NCBI RefSeq assembly: GCF_943193015.1
Contig: NZ_CALPCM010000030.1
Coordinates: forward strand, 1-34,492
From: Hominisplanchenecus_A murintestinalis
Lineage (GTDB): Bacteria; Bacillota; Clostridia; Lachnospirales; Lachnospiraceae
Reading direction: 5' to 3'
Length of the DNA: 34,492 bases
A program made the position numbers and the translations under genes. The notes beneath the pieces were generated by a model that saw only the letters and a program-made list of their open reading frames with translations, was not told the DNA's origin and did not search any database. Positions 30,747 to 34,492 of the stretch are shown in pieces. How positions within the stretch are numbered: the first letter of the stretch is position 1; every line of letters begins with the position of its first letter.

Positions 30747-31421
30747 TTATTTTGCGCCGTACTGCTCATAATATACATCAATTGCCGCTTTAATGGTATC
30801 ATCAATCACAACCCTGCCGCCGCATTCTTTATTATGCAGATATTCCACAACCTCTGCCATACTCACAATAGCATTTGCCTGGAAACCGTATTTCTCCCGG
30901 ATTTCCTCCAAAGCGCTCTTCTCGCCCTTTCCTCTCTCCATACGGTTCAAAGATACCATAAGCCCTTTGATTTCTACCCGGCCCTGAGCACGGATAATCG
31001 GAAATGTTTCTTCAATAGACTTTCCTGATGTGGTCACATCCTCAATAATCACCACCCTGTCGCCGTCCTTGATCTTACTCCCCAGAAGGATTCCCGCATC
31101 CCCATGGTCTTTTTCCTCTTTTCTGTTCGAACAATAGCGGATATCCTTTCCATAAAGCTCGCTGATCGCCATCGTCGTCGCCACGCTCAAAGGAATCCCT
31201 TTATATGCCGGCCCGAACAGCACGTCAAAATCCAGTCCATAATTGTCATGAATCGCTTTCGCATAATATTCTCCCAGCTTCCGAAGCTGCGTACCTGTTA
31301 CGTAAGCCCCCGCATTCATAAAAAACGGGGATTTTCTTCCGCTTTTCAGCGTAAACTCTCCAAACTTCAGGACATCACTATCCACCATAAAATCGATAAA
31401 CTCGCTTTTGTATGCTTCCAT
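30747..31421 (-). CDS. pyrE: Orotate phosphoribosyltransferase
   Basis: A 224-residue enzyme of pyrimidine synthesis that makes OMP from orotate and PRPP. It has a GPAYKGIPLS loop, the flexible loop with RKEEKDHGD, and the PRPP-binding motif VVIIEDVTTSGKS. AAGGAG precedes the ATG. It lies apart from other pyr genes. A short ORF at 31367-31496 overlaps its start, and a promoter is at 31543-31571. Confidence 0.97.
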   Translation of the reverse strand: MEAYKSEFIDFMVDSDVLKFGEFTLKSGRKSPFFMNAGAYVTGTQLRKLGEYYAKAIHDNYGLDFDVLFGPAYKGIPLSVATTMAISELYGKDIRYCSNRKEEKDHGDAGILLGSKIKDGDRVVIIEDVTTSGKSIEETFPIIRAQGRVEIKGLMVSLNRMERGKGEKSALEEIREKYGFQANAIVSMAEVVEYLHNKECGGRVVIDDTIKAAIDVYYEQYGAK

Positions 31422-31496
31422 TTTAACAAAACTCCTTTATTTATGCGCTGTATAACCCCTTTGCCCAATTCTTTCTCTTTTAAAACTTCGTCCATG
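31367..31496 (-). CDS. Possible leader ORF overlapping the pyrE start
   Basis: Forty-two codons from ATG 31494-31496, preceded by AAAGGAG, reading MDEVLKEKELGKGVIQRINK and then overlapping the first 55 bp of pyrE in another frame. The ribosome binding site is as good as that of pyrE. It could couple or modulate pyrE translation, or be a chance ORF. Confidence 0.35.
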
Positions 31497-31542
31497 TTAT
31501 CTCCTTTCCCAGAATAGAGAAAGAACCATTTATTAGTAAATG

Positions 31543-31571
31543 AGTATACCATAAATCCTGCACCTGTACAA
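31543..31571 (-). promoter_or_regulatory. Promoter of pyrE
   Basis: On the minus strand TTGTAC (31566-31571) and TATACT (31543-31548) with a 17-bp spacer, about 47 bp before the leader ORF. No PyrR-type attenuator hairpin with a T-run is evident in the leader. Confidence 0.6.
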
Positions 31572-31644
31572 TACACATATCACTATATTCAAGCTTTTGC
31601 CACCGTCCTGCAAAACCAGATATGATGATAACGCAAAAGAATCA

Positions 31645-31673
31645 TTGAACTTTTCCCCAAAGAATGCTAGAAT
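31645..31673 (+). promoter_or_regulatory. Promoter of the 31713 gene
   Basis: TTGAAC (31645-31650) and TAGAAT (31668-31673) with a 17-bp spacer. TTGGAGGT precedes ATG 31713. Confidence 0.65.
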
Positions 31674-31712
31674 GTAAACATTACATTATAAAAAGATAAT
31701 TGGAGGTACGCT

Positions 31713-32168
31713 ATGTCCACATTAGGAACTGTGCTGCTCATCATTCTGGCAGTACTCATCGTTTTACTCATCGGCCTTTATTTCTTTGGGCGGAAGATGC
31801 AGAAAAAGCAGGCAATTCAGCAGGAGCAGATGGAGGCTGCGAAGCAAAACGTCACAATGCTGATTATTGATAAAAAGAAAATGAAGCTAAAAGATTCAGG
31901 TCTGCCCCAGATGGTCATAGATCAGACCCCGAAGATGATGCGCCGTTCAAAGCTTCCTATCGTAAAGGCAAAGGTCGGGCCCAAGATTATGACACTGGTA
32001 TGCGAAGCATCCATCTTTGACAGCCTTCCCGTAAAGCGTGAAGTAAAAGCTGTTGTAAGCGGGCTTTACATAACAAGCGTAAGAGGCATCCGCGGCTCAC
32101 TCGAAACCGCCCCGAAGAAAAAGGCAGGCTTCTTCGCCCGGGTAAAAGGAAAATTTTCAAAAAAATAA
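31713..32168 (+). CDS. Membrane-anchored small protein of unknown function
   Basis: A 151-residue protein with an N-terminal membrane helix (residues 5-27, GTVLLIILAVLIVLLIGLYF). A basic linker (RKMQKKQAIQQ) follows, then a soluble domain with MLIIDKKKMKLKDSGLPQMV and KAKVGPKIMTLVCEASIFDS. The C-terminus is lysine-rich. The Lys-rich linker after the helix suggests a cytoplasmic domain. No family is named with confidence. It is monocistronic, with its own promoter and a shared terminator. Confidence 0.85.
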   Translation: MSTLGTVLLIILAVLIVLLIGLYFFGRKMQKKQAIQQEQMEAAKQNVTMLIIDKKKMKLKDSGLPQMVIDQTPKMMRRSKLPIVKAKVGPKIMTLVCEASIFDSLPVKREVKAVVSGLYITSVRGIRGSLETAPKKKAGFFARVKGKFSKK

Positions 32169-32175
32169 AAAGGCA

Positions 32176-32213
32176 GGCACATCTGTTACAAATGCAGATG
32201 TGCCCTTTTCTTT
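32176..32213. terminator. Bidirectional terminator between convergent genes
   Basis: GGCACATCTG (32176-32185) / CAGATGTGCC (32195-32204), a perfect 10-bp stem followed by CTTTTCTTT rightward. A T-rich tract lies a few bases away on the minus strand. The stop of the DUF1934 gene lies inside the stem. Confidence 0.75.
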
Positions 32214-32626
32214 GACTGCACATTCATGCTGATTGTACAGTCTGCTAAATGTTCATAGTTTACTTCTAATGCATATTCTACCTTAATATCCAGACTGTCC
32301 TCAGCAGCCTTCAGCACAATATCCTTAGCGGAAATACCCACCAGCAAATTCCCAAAAGGGGTACTATAATAAGTATGATTTTTTTTATTACGCTCAAAAA
32401 CCATATGCGCATTCGTCACTCCCCGCTTCGTGACCTCCATACTGCTGCCGTCTACTTTAATGAGATTCTGTATGGTTTCTTCTGTCCCTTCTACAGCCTC
32501 GTCATATTTAATATAATGTTTGCCGTCCCTCTCAAAATAAATTCCGGGAGCAATCATCTCCACCGTTTCTTCTTCCGCTTCCACAGACTGCAATCCCTTA
32601 ATCCGAAGCAAAACGTCCTTTGTCAT
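32186..32626 (-). CDS. DUF1934 family protein (YwiB-like beta-barrel)
   Basis: A 146-residue protein of the DUF1934 calycin-like family. It shows DVLLRIKGLQ at the N-terminus, GIYFERDGKHYIKYDE, MVFERNKKNHTYYSTPFGNL and a C-terminal YALEVNYEHLADCTISMNV. Function is unknown. It starts 3 bp after murI, as part of the yigZ-murI-DUF1934 unit. Confidence 0.88.
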   Translation of the reverse strand: MTKDVLLRIKGLQSVEAEEETVEMIAPGIYFERDGKHYIKYDEAVEGTEETIQNLIKVDGSSMEVTKRGVTNAHMVFERNKKNHTYYSTPFGNLLVGISAKDIVLKAAEDSLDIKVEYALEVNYEHLADCTISMNVQSKKRAHLHL

Positions 32627-32629
32627 ATT

Positions 32630-33454
32630 CTAATACTCCTCAATATTAATCTGTCTGGTCATCTCTATATCAAACGGCAGGATAGAATTGGCAAATTCCT
32701 TAAACTTTTCCGCCAAATCGCTCACATAAAATTTATAACGCTCTGCTTCACAGTCCCCCGTGCAGGGATTTTCCAAATGCTCTCGTTTCAGCAGTTCTTT
32801 CAATTCCCTTGCCGTCTCATAGGCAGGATTTACTAAAGTTACACCCTCACCCACAATATCCCTCAGCAGGGAACGCAGCAGCGGATAATGGGTACAGCCT
32901 AAAATCAGGGTATCAATTCCCTGTTCCATCAAACTATCCAGATATCTCCCGGCAACCTCTGCAGTCACTGAATCCTTCAGCCATCCCTCTTCCACCAATG
33001 GAACGAAAAGAGGACAGGCTTTTCCTAACACCTGAATATCCGGATTCTGCGCCTGGATAAATTCCGTGTAAATCCCCGAATTCACAGTGGCTTCTGTCCC
33101 TATGATACCAATCTTTCCATTCTTTGTAGCTTTCCCCGCAACCCGCGCGCCCGGCTTTACTACCCCAATAATCGGAATGTCAAGCTCTTTCTTAATTTCT
33201 TCCAATGCATAGGCGCTGGCGGTATTGCAGGCCACCACAATAGCCTTTACATCCTGTGTGCGCAAAAACCGGATAATCTGCCGCGAATAGCGCAGCACTG
33301 TATCCTTCGATTTGCTGCCATAGGGAACACGTGCCGTGTCCCCAAAATATATTATGCGCTCATTCGGGATATTCCTCATGATTTCCCTCGCTACGGTCAG
33401 ACCGCCGACCCCGGAATCAAATACCCCTATGGGCGCCTCGCATCTATTTTCCAT
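32630..33454 (-). CDS. murI: Glutamate racemase
   Basis: A 274-residue enzyme making D-glutamate for peptidoglycan. GVFDSGVGGLTVAREI lies near the N-terminus. The first catalytic cysteine is in VVACNTASAYA and the second in LILGCTHYPLL. The start ATG 33452-33454 follows GGAGGGG; a GTG six codons upstream is the alternative. It is co-directional with the upstream yigZ-type gene and the downstream DUF1934 gene. Confidence 0.97.
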   Translation of the reverse strand: MENRCEAPIGVFDSGVGGLTVAREIMRNIPNERIIYFGDTARVPYGSKSKDTVLRYSRQIIRFLRTQDVKAIVVACNTASAYALEEIKKELDIPIIGVVKPGARVAGKATKNGKIGIIGTEATVNSGIYTEFIQAQNPDIQVLGKACPLFVPLVEEGWLKDSVTAEVAGRYLDSLMEQGIDTLILGCTHYPLLRSLLRDIVGEGVTLVNPAYETARELKELLKREHLENPCTGDCEAERYKFYVSDLAEKFKEFANSILPFDIEMTRQINIEEY

Positions 33455-33522
33455 TTTCCCCTCCAAAGGCACACATTTCTACATCATTTTCCTTTCCATT
33501 CTAATCGCTCCCTTTAAATATT

Positions 33523-34173
33523 TCAAGCGAAAATCACCGGAGCGCCATCCACTAAAGCAAAACACACCGGACTGCATGCCAAAAACACAGCCTTTCCATT
33601 CGTTCCTTCTGTAATCTCTTCCCGTATCCCATCCAAAAGTTCCTGCGGCACCAGCGTCTCCACTTTCACTTTCTCCGTGTATTCCGAATCTGTAATAACA
33701 ATCCCTCTTTGCCCCAGAATATACTGTATCTTCCCAATACCATTATAATCCGTCTCCAATTTCAGCAAAAAGCCCTGTTGTTTCTCAATAATTACACTGG
33801 CTTTCAGCCCTGCCTGCACTGCCTTAGAATAAGCGCGCACCAATCCCCCCGTTCCCAGAAGCGTGCCGCCAAAATACCGCGTCACTACCACTGCCGCGTT
33901 GTGGATACCTTCTCCCAAAAGCACCTCCAGCATGGGCCTTCCCGCCGTCCCCTGCGGCTCACCGTCATCGCTGCACCGCTGCAGCTCCTGCCGTTCCCCT
34001 GCCACAAAAGCCCAGCAGTTGTGCGTCGCGTTCCAATACTTTTTCTTCAGTCCTGCGATAAATTCCAGCGCTTCCTCCTCAGACTCTATAGGATGCACCG
34101 TGGCGATGAAACGCGATTTTTTTTCCACAATTTCTCCCTCGCCGCCCTGATATACCGCTTTATATGAATCCAT
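33523..34173 (-). CDS. yigZ: YigZ/IMPACT family protein
   Basis: A 216-residue protein. The N-terminal UPF0029 domain has KSRFIATVHPIES, ATHNCWAFVAG, the signature CSDDGEPQGTAGRPMLEVL, and VVVTRYFGGTLLGTGGLVRAYS. A C-terminal DUF1949 domain follows. In other bacteria the family is linked to translation or proline peptide handling; no activity is assigned here. A sigma-70 promoter is at 34219-34247. Confidence 0.95.
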   Translation of the reverse strand: MDSYKAVYQGGEGEIVEKKSRFIATVHPIESEEEALEFIAGLKKKYWNATHNCWAFVAGERQELQRCSDDGEPQGTAGRPMLEVLLGEGIHNAAVVVTRYFGGTLLGTGGLVRAYSKAVQAGLKASVIIEKQQGFLLKLETDYNGIGKIQYILGQRGIVITDSEYTEKVKVETLVPQELLDGIREEITEGTNGKAVFLACSPVCFALVDGAPVIFA

Positions 34174-34218
34174 GCTCCCGTTTCCTTTCCATGACTAATA
34201 ATCAGATATTCTGGGTAC

Positions 34219-34247
34219 ATTATAGAATACGCGCGGGATTTATGCAA
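34219..34247 (-). promoter_or_regulatory. Promoter of the yigZ-murI-DUF1934 unit
   Basis: On the minus strand TTGCAT (34242-34247) and a perfect TATAAT (34219-34224) with a 17-bp spacer. Confidence 0.75.
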
Positions 34248-34302
34248 CACCGGGCTGGGCTGCTCAATAAATTGCGGTTTGTCGGGGAGTTTACTGCTCA
34301 CC

Positions 34303-34370
34303 CCAGACAGTTACAGAACCGATAGTATCCATGCCTACTCCGGACAGTCACGGAACCGATAGTCCCCATG
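34303..34370. repeat. Tandem 31-bp repeat
   Basis: Two copies, 34303-34333 and 34340-34370, with a 37-bp period and about 26 of 31 bases identical. They share GACAGT, GGAACCGATAGT-like segments and CCATG. This lies in a 319-bp stretch (34174-34492) with no gene seen. Confidence 0.65.
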
Positions 34371-34444
34371 TTTACGCCGTACGCCGGGAAGCCTGCCGCA
34401 TATCCCACACGGACAGAGACAACGCGCCGGTGAACTAACCGTCG

Positions 34445-34469
34445 GAGAAACACGCAGCGCGTGTTTCTC
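34445..34469. repeat. Perfect 11-bp hairpin near the right edge
   Basis: GAGAAACACGC (34445-34455) / GCGTGTTTCTC (34459-34469) with a 3-nt loop, in GC-rich sequence. No T-run follows in either direction, so this is not a typical terminator. It may belong to a dispersed repeat continuing past the window. Confidence 0.55.
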
Positions 34470-34492
34470 TGCCGCGGTGGTCGCCGAGTGGG

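Noticed and set aside
31422..31542. PyrR-type attenuator before pyrE
   Set aside because: No terminator stem with a T-run and no competing antiterminator could be drawn in the leader.

Overview
The window looks like chromosomal DNA of a Lachnospiraceae-type Clostridia bacterium. Evidence for this is the low-to-mid GC Firmicutes codon usage, GGAGG ribosome binding sites with many TTG/GTG starts, and a housekeeping block (guaA, a dusB-type gene, birA, argF, SPFH/NfeD, pyrE, murI) together with small families typical of this group (DUF6145-like, DUF6142-like, DUF1934). I cannot name the species.

Layout. Positions 1-17556 are horizontally acquired and 17545-34492 are core chromosome. The acquired part appears to be two integrative elements stacked head to tail at the 3' end of guaA. 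Element 1 (1 to about 3236, left end outside the window) carries an AAA ATPase, a MobC-like protein, a tyrosine integrase, an excisionase and a divergent XRE repressor. Element 2 (about 3229-17556, about 14.3 kb) repeats the same recombination/control module (14088-16428). It adds a plasmid-like core (CHC2 primase-like protein, VirE/VapE-type helicase, ParM/StbA-type segregation pair, MobV-family relaxase) and two cargo regions. The boundaries rest on a shared core TCGAACTC (3229-3236 and 17549-17556, the latter inside the last guaA codons) and on paired 9-bp arm repeats with an 11-bp period at matching distances.

Cargo. The AT-rich operon 3750-8312 encodes a small XRE controller, a C5-cytosine methyltransferase, an N6-adenine methyltransferase, a LAGLIDADG-like protein whose two motif acidic positions are N and T, a PD-(D/E)XK nuclease and a protein I do not recognise. 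I read it as a restriction-modification system of unusual composition. The best candidate for something undescribed is the idea that the LAGLIDADG fold recognises DNA while the PD-(D/E)XK partner cuts. Gene debris (a winged-helix C-terminus, a TnpV remnant) flanks the cassette. At the other end of the element, 16576-17460 encodes an unrecognised single-pass membrane protein.

Core chromosome. Most genes run on the minus strand. guaA has its own promoter. A long gene run from nfeD through argF, birA and dus to an unusual YceG-like/trypsin-like protease fusion follows. Then come tRNA-Thr(GGU), a secreted transglutaminase-like protein, an M29-like aminopeptidase, an HD protein, small membrane proteins, pyrE, and a yigZ-murI-DUF1934 operon. 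A possible fossil attachment arm lies downstream of the tRNA, with the same repeat geometry as the guaA elements.
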